From the NCBI GenBank assembly GCA_029263315.1, contig JAJCXR010000050.1, positions 124,001-188,000 on the forward strand: DNA of 64,000 nucleotides, given 5' to 3'. Each line of letters begins with the position of its first letter. Positions within the stretch are counted from its first letter, which is position 1. Origin of the DNA: Acidobacteriota bacterium. Lineage in GTDB: Bacteria; Acidobacteriota; Thermoanaerobaculia; Multivoradales; J023. This document shows, one piece after another, positions 17,427 through 25,294 of the stretch. A program made the position numbers and the translations under genes. A model generated the notes under the pieces. The model saw nothing but the letters and a program-made list of their open reading frames with translations. It made no database searches and was not told where the DNA came from.

Positions 17427-18557
17427 ATGTCCACTATCGACCCCCGCCCCAGCGTCGGCATCACATCCATCGGCCTCAGCCTGCCTTCCCTAGCCCTGCC
17501 CCTCAGCGAGCTGGCCAAGCTGCGCGGTGAAGACCCCGGCAAGTACCTATACGGCCTCGGTTGCTGTGAAATGGCCCTGTGTGCTGGCGACGAGGGTGTC
17601 GTCGAGCTGGCGACCACCGCCGCCGAGCGGGCTTTGGCTCGCTGGAGCGGCGATCTCCAGGACATCGGCTTGATCGCCGTCGGTACGGAATCGGCGCTCG
17701 ATATGAGCCGTCCCTTGAGCGCTTGGGTGGCCGATCGATTGGGGTTGCGCGGCGCCGTGCGTTCCTATGAGGTCAAGCACGCTTGCTACGGCGGAACTTT
17801 GGCCCTCAAACAGGCCGCAGAGTGGCAACTGGCCGGCGCCAGCGGCGGCAAGGCGGCCCTGGTGATCGCCGCCGACGTGGCTCTCTACGCTCCCCTGGAT
17901 CCCGGCGAACCCACCCAAGGGGCCGGCGCCGTCGCCATGATCATCGAGGGGTCGCTAACCCAGCGTCCAGCGGTGGCCACCATCGATCCAACGTCCCATG
18001 CTTGGAGCGAACCGGCCTTCGATTTCTGGCGTCCCGTCGGCGAAGAGTTTCCCCGCGTCGATGGTCCGTTCAGCCTCGATTGTTATAAGCGGGGGGCCGA
18101 GCACTGTCTGACCCAGTGGATTGGAGAACGAACGGCCGTCGACGCCTTGGCCGAGCTCGAGGCGCTTTGCTTCCACGTACCGTTTCCCAAGATGGTCAAG
18201 AAGGCCGTGTTGCATTGCGCCGAAGCCTTCGGCCTCGAAGAAAGCGAAGCCTCTGACCTCTTCAGCCAGAAGGTCGACCCGACAATGGACTGGAACCGCC
18301 ACTGCGGTAACGCTTACACCGCCAGCCTGTGGATCGCCGTCGCCAGTGCCCTCGCCGGCATGACAGAGGGCTGCAGGATCGCCGCCTTCTCCTATGGCTC
18401 CGGCTTCGGCGCCGAGCTCTTGACACTCACCGCCGGTTCGCAGGCTGCCGAGGGCCCTTGGGTCGACGATATCGAGACGGATTTCGCCCGGCGACAGACC
18501 ATCGACGCGGCAAACTACGAGTTGTTGCGCGGCCTGCAAATGGCCCAAACCGCCTAG
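17427..18557 (+). CDS. mvaS: Hydroxymethylglutaryl-CoA synthase
   Basis: A 376-residue thiolase-fold enzyme, close to the usual bacterial MvaS length. Catalytic residues are in place: E88 in V-G-T-E-S-A-L-D, the acyl-accepting C120 in V-K-H-A-C-Y-G-G-T, and H250 in C-F-H-V-P-F-P-K-M. G-N-A-Y-T-A-S-L-W and F-S-Y-G-S-G-F-G-A-E near the C-terminus are also family hallmarks. It would condense acetyl-CoA with acetoacetyl-CoA in the mevalonate pathway. A PksG-type beta-branching role is an alternative, but there are no polyketide genes nearby. No other mevalonate gene is in the window. It is divergent from the MMPL gene and ends 23 bases from the convergent antiporter gene. Confidence 0.85.
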   Translation: MSTIDPRPSVGITSIGLSLPSLALPLSELAKLRGEDPGKYLYGLGCCEMALCAGDEGVVELATTAAERALARWSGDLQDIGLIAVGTESALDMSRPLSAWVADRLGLRGAVRSYEVKHACYGGTLALKQAAEWQLAGASGGKAALVIAADVALYAPLDPGEPTQGAGAVAMIIEGSLTQRPAVATIDPTSHAWSEPAFDFWRPVGEEFPRVDGPFSLDCYKRGAEHCLTQWIGERTAVDALAELEALCFHVPFPKMVKKAVLHCAEAFGLEESEASDLFSQKVDPTMDWNRHCGNAYTASLWIAVASALAGMTEGCRIAAFSYGSGFGAELLTLTAGSQAAEGPWVDDIETDFARRQTIDAANYELLRGLQMAQTA

Positions 18558-18580
18558 ATCTGCGCCGGGCCCCCGGCTGA

Positions 18581-20542
18581 CTATTCGGCGGCCTTGTCGC
18601 GGCCCTCCGCTTCGTCCTTGGCCTCTGGCTCCGACTCGATCGCCGTCTCGTCCTCCGTATTTTTCTTGGAGTCTTTGGAGTCTTTGGCGGCATCGGCACC
18701 GGCCTTCAGCTGCTCGGGATGTGATGCCATTTGACTCAGCAACCGTTCTTCGACGTCGAAACGGCTCAGCAGGGTCAGCTTCTTGAAATCGTTCAGTTTC
18801 TGATTCACCAGTTGAAAGTCCGGGCGCCCATCCGTCCAGCCACAGATCACAATGGCCTGTGAGCTGTTCTCCCGCAGAACGCCCATCAGCTCATGGGCTT
18901 GCCGATCACTGAGCTCGAGGGTGGTCAACCAAGCCCGGCCCTCACTCAGCTGCTGACTCCATTTGGGCAAATTCAAATTGCCTTGGCCCAAGAGATCGAT
19001 CCAAGGTTGCCGCTGGCTACCGAGCTCTTCCGGCGGATTCTGCAGGGCCACCACCGGATGCTCGACGCCGAACTCCGTGCGCACCAGCTCGGCCACCAGA
19101 ATATTGAGCTCATCGTTGGCGGTCAACGCCAGGACCTTGGTGTCCCGCCCGAGCCCGGCCCGATCATAGGTTTCGGGATCCCTGGCGTCCCCCGGTATGG
19201 CGACCACCCGCTCGGCACGCACGGCGGCGAGCTTGCGCGGCACACCATCGATCACCACCGCATGCCAGCCTTCCTCTTCCAGAATCTTGGCCAAATGGAT
19301 CGAAAATGAATGGGCCCCCACCAGGATGACCCTTCGCCGAGACGGGTCGTTGGTGAAACCCAGCCAACGGGGGAGCACAGGCGCCATCAAGGTCGAGAAG
19401 GTGCAGGTGGCAATGATCACCAGATAGACCAAACCTTCGAGGGTGGTGGCATCCTGATCCAAGCCTTGAGCCCGCAGCTGGATGGCGGACAGGGAGGCGA
19501 CGGCAGCCGCAACGATGCCACGCGGAGCCGTCAGACCGATCAGCAACCGTTCCTTGACGCTCATCATCGAAGGTGGCACGGAGAGGAAGACCGCCAAGGG
19601 TCGCACCACCAGAATCAAACCCACCACCACTAGGGCACCCGCCGAGCCTAGCCGGCCGATCGATTCCAGGTCCAGCTGGCCTGACAGAAGGATAAAGAGG
19701 ATCGAGATCACCAGGACGGTGAGCTGACCCTTGAACGACTTGAGAGGGTTGAGGTCTGAGCTGGAAGTCCCGGAGACCGTCAGCCCCATCACCATGGAGG
19801 CCAAGATTCCCGATTGGGGCGACTGCAACTCTGCCAGCAGAAAGCAACCCAACAACAGGGCCAGGATCACCAGATTGCGTAGCTCGTCGCCCAGTTTGCG
19901 CGATCTCATGGCAAAAACTGCCACGATGCCGGCGGCAAAACCGAGGATGGTGCCGGTCGCGGCGAGATGCAACAAATCGACACTCAAGGCCTGCCAGTGA
20001 AGACCCGAGCGCTCGATCCACTGCAGGACAAAATATGCCAAGACGGCGCCGATGGGATCGATCATCAGCCCTTCAGACAGCAGAAGTGTCCGAACTTTTT
20101 TAGGTGCCACCAAATGACGCAGCAACGGGGCCACGACGGTGGGACCGGTGACCGTCACGATCGCCCCGAAGAGTGCCGCCGTCGGCCAAGCGATACCGGT
20201 GAAGAAGTTGGCTAACCAGGCGGCGCCGACCCAGGTGACCATCGTTCCGATGGTCAACAGATTGCGCAGCGATGTCCCCACCTGACGCAACTGATCTAGC
20301 TTCAGGGACAGACCACCCTCGAAGAGAATGATCGCCACGCCCAGGTGCACGACCACCTCGAGGGTGTGGCCCAGGGCACCCGGATCGAAGAGTGACAGGC
20401 CGGACGGCCCACACAACATGCCGAGGATGAGCAGTGGAAGAATGGCCGGTAGGCGCCAGCGGTGGGCGATCAGCTGCGCCGCGATGCCCAGGAAAACGGC
20501 CGCCACCAGGGTTTGCAGAATTGCTTCTGTCGGATGATGCAT
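18581..20542 (-). CDS. CPA-family cation:proton antiporter with C-terminal TrkA-N domain
   Basis: A 653-residue protein. Residues 1-395 form about 12 membrane segments of the CPA fold, with G-M-L-C-G-P-S-G-L, I-L-F-E-G-G-L-S-L, A-I-V-T-V-T-G-P-T-V-V-A-P-L-L and T-A-P-R-G-I-V-A-A-A-V. Residues ~405-545 form a TrkA-N (RCK-like) nucleotide-binding domain opening with R-R-V-I-L-V-G-A-H-S-F-S and including V-V-I-D-G-V-P-R-K. The C-terminal ~50 residues are very rich in Lys, Glu and Asp. It probably exchanges Na+ or K+ for protons under control of a cytosolic ligand. The layout is like NhaP-type or Kef-type antiporters; ion preference is not readable. Confidence 0.88.
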   Translation of the reverse strand: MHHPTEAILQTLVAAVFLGIAAQLIAHRWRLPAILPLLILGMLCGPSGLSLFDPGALGHTLEVVVHLGVAIILFEGGLSLKLDQLRQVGTSLRNLLTIGTMVTWVGAAWLANFFTGIAWPTAALFGAIVTVTGPTVVAPLLRHLVAPKKVRTLLLSEGLMIDPIGAVLAYFVLQWIERSGLHWQALSVDLLHLAATGTILGFAAGIVAVFAMRSRKLGDELRNLVILALLLGCFLLAELQSPQSGILASMVMGLTVSGTSSSDLNPLKSFKGQLTVLVISILFILLSGQLDLESIGRLGSAGALVVVGLILVVRPLAVFLSVPPSMMSVKERLLIGLTAPRGIVAAAVASLSAIQLRAQGLDQDATTLEGLVYLVIIATCTFSTLMAPVLPRWLGFTNDPSRRRVILVGAHSFSIHLAKILEEEGWHAVVIDGVPRKLAAVRAERVVAIPGDARDPETYDRAGLGRDTKVLALTANDELNILVAELVRTEFGVEHPVVALQNPPEELGSQRQPWIDLLGQGNLNLPKWSQQLSEGRAWLTTLELSDRQAHELMGVLRENSSQAIVICGWTDGRPDFQLVNQKLNDFKKLTLLSRFDVEERLLSQMASHPEQLKAGADAAKDSKDSKKNTEDETAIESEPEAKDEAEGRDKAAE

Positions 20543-20617
20543 CGTGTCCTCAGTCTAGAAAAATTCGAGCCTTGGAAGAGCCTAAATCATCGAGGCGAGC
20601 CGCCTCGAACAAAGAAT

Positions 20618-21214
20618 TCATTCCCTTTCCCTTGGCGGGAGATTGAGCAAGACCTGCTCGGCCTGCCAGAGATGCCGTTGGTCGTGGACCGTGAGGATCG
20701 AGAAGGCCGCCCCGAGACGGAACCGGATCCAACCGGCCAAAGGGGATTTGATGCGCAGCCGGTACAAGTCCAGACCCTCCGCTCGACGACGTAGCTCGAG
20801 ACAACCCGTGAGCCGATCGAAATAGCCTTGGCAGACCGAGTCTTTGTCGACCTCGGCGCCGGGCTGTACCTTCTTCGGCGCTTTGAAACGCTGCCGGGGA
20901 GGCGGCTCGAGACTGCTGATGAACCAGCGCTCAAACCAACCGAACCGCTTGCCGATGCTTCCTTGATCGACCTTCCCCGAGCCACGGGCCTCGTCGATGG
21001 CTTGATTCAAGGGTGTCGCGTACAAGGCGTGGGTTTCCGTCATGTGCTGCAAACACTGGCCGACGGACCACGCCCCAGGTCGTGGGGCCGAGTTGAAACT
21101 CCGTGCATCAAGGGCATCGACGAGCCGGTGGGCCCGGGTCGCCAGAGCAGCATTCTCCGCTGCGTATTCTTCTAGCGAGGCTACATGCTGGCTCGCTTGG
21201 CGCGTTTGGCTCAT
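20618..21214 (-). CDS. DinB-family protein
   Basis: A 198-residue four-helix-bundle protein of the DinB superfamily: W-S-V-G-Q-C-L-Q-H-M-T-E-T-H at residues ~48-61 supplies the first metal-binding histidines, and V-H-D-Q-R-H-L-W-Q-A-E-Q near residue 178 the last ones. DinB proteins are metal-binding, often thiol-dependent transferases or of unknown function. It begins upstream of and in the same direction as the antiporter gene, with 75 bases between them, so cotranscription is possible. A second, unrelated-looking DinB protein lies at 50552. Confidence 0.82.
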   Translation of the reverse strand: MSQTRQASQHVASLEEYAAENAALATRAHRLVDALDARSFNSAPRPGAWSVGQCLQHMTETHALYATPLNQAIDEARGSGKVDQGSIGKRFGWFERWFISSLEPPPRQRFKAPKKVQPGAEVDKDSVCQGYFDRLTGCLELRRRAEGLDLYRLRIKSPLAGWIRFRLGAAFSILTVHDQRHLWQAEQVLLNLPPRERE

Positions 21215-21288
21215 CGGCCCTCCTACAATTGCATTGGCATCCGGGGCGGCGCCAGGCTAACGCAAGTGGTGGCATGGCGTAAAGTCAT

Positions 21289-21393
21289 GGCGTCGCAACT
21301 CCTTCGTCCGGGCTGCGGCAGGGAACGACTTCCGATACCATCTCCATCCTCGAGACGGGGGAACGTCTTCGAGGCTGGGGAGTTGCGAACGCC
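21289..21393 (+). ncRNA. Strongly structured leader-like element upstream of alanine racemase (candidate)
   Basis: The 466 bases between the DinB start and the alr start hold a nested fold. Outer arms at 21289-21302 and 21379-21393 pair through GCAACTCC/GGAGTTGC plus GGCG(T)/(A)CGCC. Inside, CCTCGAGACG (21348-21357) pairs with CGTCTTCGAGG (21364-21374), ten pairs with one bulge and a six-base loop. I do not recognise a known riboswitch class. It could be a cis-acting leader, a small RNA or a processing site. I see nothing else in this gap except the weak small frame listed next. Confidence 0.4.
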
Positions 21394-21456
21394 AAGGCAA
21401 AAGACCCGGGGCGCCAAACCCCAAGGACCGAGATGATGATTCCACAGGAGAAGCCC

Positions 21457-21684
21457 ATGCACCCATTTCAGGCGAGCCGCTGGTCCCCGTGGCAACGTGT
21501 CAAACTTGCTCTGGCCTTTGTCGACCCGCTGCTCTCGTTTGCCTGCCTTCCGCCTTCGGACGACTTGACCGCCCTACCATCGAGGTCGAGCCACTCCCTC
21601 GCCGAGGGTGACGACCCCGAAACTCGTCGGCAGGCCTGCGGGCGTCTACTGTCGTCCCCCCTCCAGCCTTTGGACTCGCGGTGA
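21457..21684 (+). CDS. Possible small protein overlapping the alr start (weak)
   Basis: A 75-codon frame starts at an ATG preceded by ACAGGAG and ends in a GTGA overlap with the alr GTG. The N-terminal third is mildly hydrophobic; the rest is Ser/Pro-rich and resembles nothing I know. The ribosome binding site and overlap favour translation, but the composition does not. It may be a leader peptide or chance. Confidence 0.25.
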   Translation: MHPFQASRWSPWQRVKLALAFVDPLLSFACLPPSDDLTALPSRSSHSLAEGDDPETRRQACGRLLSSPLQPLDSR

Positions 21685-22868
21685 GCGGGGCAAGCCACCA
21701 AGACCCACTGAAGGCGATCCGAGATCTCACCACTTGGATCGAGATCTCGGAGTCGGCCTATGCTGGCAACCTGCGCTTCGTGCGCCGGCTAGTGGGGCCG
21801 GAGGTGGAGATTTCAGCCGTCGTCAAGGCCAATGGTTACGGTCATGGCTGGGAGCTCATCGCCCGGTTGGCGGCGGACCATGGTGGCGGTTCTTTCTGCG
21901 TCCATTCCCTGGAAGAAGCCCTCCAGCTGCGCCATGCGGGGCACCGGCAAGACATCTTGCTGCTCGGTCAAGTGATGCGCCGTCGCTTGCCGGAGGTGGC
22001 CGAGCAGGGCTTGACTCTGGCCATCTTCGACCCGGGCTCAGCCGACGCCCTGGTGGCCACTTGTCGGCGGCTCCGGCGCTCGGTCAAGGTGCACCTCAAG
22101 ATCGAAACCGGCACCCATCGTCAGGGGCTCTGCGACGAGGAGCTACGGGCCGTGGTAGAGACTCTGAAAAAGGAGCCCCGGATCGACATCGAAGGCGCCT
22201 ACACCCACTACGCCAACATCGAAGACACCACCCGTCACGACTATGCTGAGCATCAACAGGAGCGTTTCCGCGCCGCCCTCCGACAGCTGGCGGACCTCGG
22301 TATAAAACCGCGCAAGGTCCATACCGCCTGCTCGGCGGCAGCCTTGCTGTTCGCCGACACGCACTATCAAATGGTACGGCTCGGCATCAGTCAGTATGGC
22401 TTCTGGCCCTCCCGTGAAACCCAAGTCTCCTACAAGCTGCAGCAGGGAACCGACCGCTCGGAGACTCTGCAACCCCTCTTGACTTGGAAAACCCGGGTTG
22501 GGCAGGTCAAATCCATCGCCGCCGACAGCTTCATCGGCTACGGCTGCTCCTACCAGGTGACCCGGCCCAGTCGCCTGGCCATTCTGCCCATCGGCTATTC
22601 CGACGGCTATGACCGCAACCTGTCCAATCGCGGGCATGTGCTGATCCACGGGCGCCGGGCGCCGATTCGTGGACGCATTTGCATGAATCTCACCATGGTC
22701 GACATCACCGACATACCCGCTGTCGCGCCGGAGGATGAGGTCGTGCTGCTGGGTCGCCAAGGGCAGCAAGAGATACGGGCTGAAGATCTGGCGCAGCATA
22801 TCGGCACCATCCAATACGAAGTGGTGAGCCGCCTGCGCTCGAGCATCCCCCGTTTCGTCGTCCCCTGA
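21681..22868 (+). CDS. alr: Alanine racemase
   Basis: A 395-residue PLP enzyme that interconverts L- and D-alanine for peptidoglycan. The PLP-binding lysine is K49 in V-V-K-A-N-G-Y-G-H-G, and the opposing catalytic tyrosine region is G-Y-G-C-S-Y around Y287. L-K-I-E-T-G-T-H-R-Q-G-L and R-G-R-I-C-M-N-L-T-M-V-D are further family signatures. The start is a GTG at 21681; the barrel's first strand (T-T-W-I-E-I-S) begins 17 codons later, as expected. The gene stands alone behind a structured leader. It is a little longer than typical Alr proteins because of an insertion around residues 250-270. Confidence 0.93.
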   Translation: MSGASHQDPLKAIRDLTTWIEISESAYAGNLRFVRRLVGPEVEISAVVKANGYGHGWELIARLAADHGGGSFCVHSLEEALQLRHAGHRQDILLLGQVMRRRLPEVAEQGLTLAIFDPGSADALVATCRRLRRSVKVHLKIETGTHRQGLCDEELRAVVETLKKEPRIDIEGAYTHYANIEDTTRHDYAEHQQERFRAALRQLADLGIKPRKVHTACSAAALLFADTHYQMVRLGISQYGFWPSRETQVSYKLQQGTDRSETLQPLLTWKTRVGQVKSIAADSFIGYGCSYQVTRPSRLAILPIGYSDGYDRNLSNRGHVLIHGRRAPIRGRICMNLTMVDITDIPAVAPEDEVVLLGRQGQQEIRAEDLAQHIGTIQYEVVSRLRSSIPRFVVP

Positions 22869-22937
22869 CCATTCCCTCGGCCCTTGATGTTTGCTCACCG
22901 ATTGCCATACAAGGGGCGACGTCGGTTTCGACAATAC

Positions 22938-22965
22938 TTGACTAGACAATTATTGACGCTATAAT
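22938..22965 (+). promoter_or_regulatory. Sigma-70-type promoter and candidate MarR operator of the marR gene
   Basis: TTGACT (22938-22943), a 16-base spacer and TATAAT (22960-22965) form a near-consensus promoter 46 bases before the marR ATG. The -35 is the left half of TTGACTAGACAA (22938-22949), a near-palindrome with two mismatched positions. Its core TGACTAGACA recurs before doxX. Confidence 0.75.
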
Positions 22966-23010
22966 AATCCCGTCACGCCATTGGGCCGACCGAGAATTGA
23001 AGCTGTAACG

Positions 23011-23592
23011 ATGAAAAAACCTATGAAAGCTGCCATGCATCCAGATTCGACACCCACCCTACGCTCACTCAAGGAAGAGATTCGGCAGAATCTCCCCTTC
23101 CGCTCACCCGGGCAGGAAGCTCGCCTGGCGTTGATGCGGACGGTCGATGATTTGGAGCACCGTTCGGCCTTGATTCTTCAACCGGCGGGCATCACGCATC
23201 AGCAGTACAACGTGCTGCGCATCCTGAGGGGGGCTGCCCCCGAGGGTTTGCCGACCTTGGCCATCGCCGAGCGGATGATCGAACGCACGCCGGGCATCAC
23301 TCGCCTGGTCGATCGTTTGCTCAAGAAGGGCTGGGTCGAACGCCAGAGGTCGGCCAGCGATCGGCGGCAGGTGGTCTGCCACATCACCGATCGAGGGCTC
23401 GAGCTCCTGGCCCAGCTCGACGGCCCGATCAACCGAGAAGACGACATCGCCCTGGCAATGCTCAGCGAAGACGAGCAGCGGTTGTTGATCGATCTCCTGG
23501 CGCGTATACGCAGCGGTCTAGCAGACCGCTGCGCCAAAGAAGAGTGTGCGGCGGAGCCCAATGCCGCCATCGTTGATGACACTTCTGCTTAG
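23011..23592 (+). CDS. MarR-family transcriptional regulator
   Basis: A 193-residue protein with a winged helix-turn-helix of the MarR type: T-H-Q-Q-Y-N-V-L-R-I-L-R-G, then L-A-I-A-E-R-M-I-E-R-T-P-G-I-T-R-L-V-D-R-L as the recognition helix region, and the wing S-A-S-D-R-R-Q-V-V-C-H-I-T. The ATG at 23011 is chosen over an upstream in-frame TTG at 22981, which lies almost on the -10 element. It is followed 113 bases later by doxX and snoaL-like genes in the same direction. The repeated operator-like sequence before both suggests autorepression and control of that pair, perhaps in response to a phenolic or oxidative signal; this is inference. Confidence 0.9.
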   Translation: MKKPMKAAMHPDSTPTLRSLKEEIRQNLPFRSPGQEARLALMRTVDDLEHRSALILQPAGITHQQYNVLRILRGAAPEGLPTLAIAERMIERTPGITRLVDRLLKKGWVERQRSASDRRQVVCHITDRGLELLAQLDGPINREDDIALAMLSEDEQRLLIDLLARIRSGLADRCAKEECAAEPNAAIVDDTSA

Positions 23593-23650
23593 CTCCACTG
23601 AAGATCACTTGAGGAGAATCTTTCGCGGTTTCGCTTTGCGGGCAATGAGA

Positions 23651-23660
23651 TGACTAGACA
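23651..23660 (+). promoter_or_regulatory. Second copy of the candidate MarR operator, before doxX
   Basis: TGACTAGACA is identical to the core of the element at 22939-22948 and lies 46 bases before the doxX start, the same distance as the marR -10 from its own start. Confidence 0.55.
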
Positions 23661-23705
23661 CCCTTACCCACCCATCGGACACCCTCTACTTGAAAAGGTC
23701 TTCCC

Positions 23706-24143
23706 ATGTTCAAGAGACTGATCACCACAGACCAACAAATCACCGGTTTCGTTCTGCGTTGGACCCTTGCCATCGTCATGTTTCCCCATGGTGCCCAAAA
23801 GGCCCTCGGCTGGTTCGGCGGCGGCGGCTTTTCCGGCACCATGGAGGCGATGACCGGCATGGGTCTTCCCGCCGTCGTCGTAATCCTCGTCATCCTTGGA
23901 GAATTTCTCGGCCCCATCGGTTTAGCCTTGGGCTTCCTGAGCCGCGCCGCAGCGGCGGGTTTGGGGATCATCATGACCGGGGCGATCTTCTTCGGTCACT
24001 TGCAGCACGGGTTCTTCATGAACTGGTATGGCCAACAGGCGGGGGAAGGTTTTGAGTACCACCTCTTGGCCATCGGTATCGCCATCGCCATCACCATCCA
24101 AGGGGGTGGTGCCTTTTCCGTCGACCATCAGCTGAGCCGCTGA
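23706..24143 (+). CDS. DoxX-family membrane protein
   Basis: A 145-residue protein with four membrane segments. The N-terminal L-R-W-T-L-A-I-V-M-F-P-H-G-A-Q-K-A-L-G-W-F-G-G and the later G-E-F-L-G-P-I-G-L-A-L-G-F are DoxX signatures. DoxX proteins are inner-membrane components linked to quinone-coupled or oxidative-stress functions, often under MarR-type control. It lies between marR and a SnoaL-like gene, with its own candidate operator. Confidence 0.9.
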   Translation: MFKRLITTDQQITGFVLRWTLAIVMFPHGAQKALGWFGGGGFSGTMEAMTGMGLPAVVVILVILGEFLGPIGLALGFLSRAAAAGLGIIMTGAIFFGHLQHGFFMNWYGQQAGEGFEYHLLAIGIAIAITIQGGGAFSVDHQLSR

Positions 24144-24204
24144 GCTCGGCGGCCCAAACAACCATCCCTCAACCGACAAGTAACCGCCAATCAAGGAGAA
24201 ACAC

Positions 24205-24570
24205 ATGAGTCAGAACGATATCGCCCAGCTCGATGCCCAGCTCAATGAGATGATCAGCCGAGGGGAGATCCTCCGCGCCTTCGATCACTTCTATGGCGAA
24301 GAGGTGGTGATGCAGGAAAACAGCAAAGATCCCATCCGAGGCAAAGAAGCCTGTCGCAAGCACGAAGAGGAGTTCCTTGACTCAATCGCCGAGTTTCACG
24401 GCGCCGAGGTGGGTGCGACGGGCCTCGGCAAGGGCGTGACCTTCGCGGAATGGGTCTTCGATGTCACCTTCAAGGGCGGCGACCGCGTCAAGATGACCCA
24501 GGTGGCGGTGCGCCATTGGCGCGCTGGCCAAGTCGTCAATGAGCGCTTCTACTACGACACAGGCTCGTGA
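24205..24570 (+). CDS. SnoaL-like (NTF2-fold) protein
   Basis: A 121-residue protein of the NTF2-like/SnoaL superfamily: a helical start, F-D-H-F-Y-G-E-E-V-V-M-Q-E-N near residue 25, and a C-terminal sheet ending V-R-H-W-R-A-G-Q-V-V-N-E-R-F-Y-Y-D. Members are small isomerases, hydrolases or binding proteins. AAGGAG precedes the start. It probably shares the doxX transcript. The specific activity is unknown. Confidence 0.82.
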   Translation: MSQNDIAQLDAQLNEMISRGEILRAFDHFYGEEVVMQENSKDPIRGKEACRKHEEEFLDSIAEFHGAEVGATGLGKGVTFAEWVFDVTFKGGDRVKMTQVAVRHWRAGQVVNERFYYDTGS

Positions 24571-24693
24571 TCACCCGCCGTCCGTCGCCGCCCATTGCCC
24601 CGGAGGGCCCAAGCGGTGACGGGCGGACGCCCGGTTTCGCAACGGCTTTGGGTCTCGGGGCTTGTGGTACGCTGCTCGCCTTAGGAGACTGGC

Positions 24694-25047
24694 ATGTCCG
24701 ACCAACGCCTTTACCGCATCGTTTTCTTCAATCAAGGTCAAAGCTACGAGGTATACGCTCGTCAAGTCGCCCAGGGTGGGCTGTATGGCTTCGTCGAGGT
24801 GGAAGGCCTGGTGTTCGGCGAGAAGAGCCAACTTGTGGTCGATCCTTCCGAAGAGCGGCTGAAGAAAGAATTCGAAGGCGTCAAGCGCTTCTATGTGCCG
24901 ATGCATGCGGTCGTGCGGATCGATGAGGTCGAAAAGGAAGGCGTCAGCCGAGTCATTCCCCCTCCCAAAGACGGTGAAAGCAACGTATCCCCGTTCCCCG
25001 TGCCCATCTACGGGCCGCAAGGGGACGGTCGCTCCGGCAAAGAGTGA
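24694..25047 (+). CDS. DUF1820 family protein
   Basis: A 117-residue protein matching DUF1820: Y-R-I-V-F-F-N-Q-G-Q-S-Y-E-V-Y-A-R at the start, G-L-Y-G-F-V-E-V-E-G-L-V-F-G and the R-F-Y-V-P-M-H-A-V-V-R-I-D-E-V strand, followed by a Pro/Gly-rich tail. No function is established for the family. TTAGGAG lies at good spacing before the ATG. It ends 17 bases before the first copy of the dispersed repeat. Confidence 0.87.
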   Translation: MSDQRLYRIVFFNQGQSYEVYARQVAQGGLYGFVEVEGLVFGEKSQLVVDPSEERLKKEFEGVKRFYVPMHAVVRIDEVEKEGVSRVIPPPKDGESNVSPFPVPIYGPQGDGRSGKE

Positions 25048-25064
25048 GCTGGTCGAGCTAGTGT

Positions 25065-25248
25065 CCATCCAGGTTTACCGAAGTCGGTGCCAGCGGGAGG
25101 CCCTTCGAGCCGGCTGAGCCGCCGGGCCATGGGAACGGGATCAAGCCTTGATATCAATGGATTTAGATCGATACGTCAGCGCTGGGGCGAGTTTGCGGAG
25201 GCCGCGCACAGCCGAAGGGCTCCCGCCCCGCATCGTTTTCCCGGATGG
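25065..25248 (+). repeat. Dispersed intergenic repeat, copy A
   Basis: About 184 bases that recur at 50347-50548 with high identity. Both copies share CCATCCAG.TTTACCG, a GCGGGAGGCCCTTCGAGC block, GGGCCATGGGAACGGGAT, the palindrome TTGATATCAA, and a nearly invariant ~70-base 3' part with GGGGCG/CGCCCC ends that can fold as a hairpin. Neither copy holds a convincing gene. It fills the gap between DUF1820 and hflC. Confidence 0.85.
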
Positions 25249-25294
25249 GAACGAGCTAGCCCTAACCCCTTCGCTGCATTCCACGGATTGAGTC

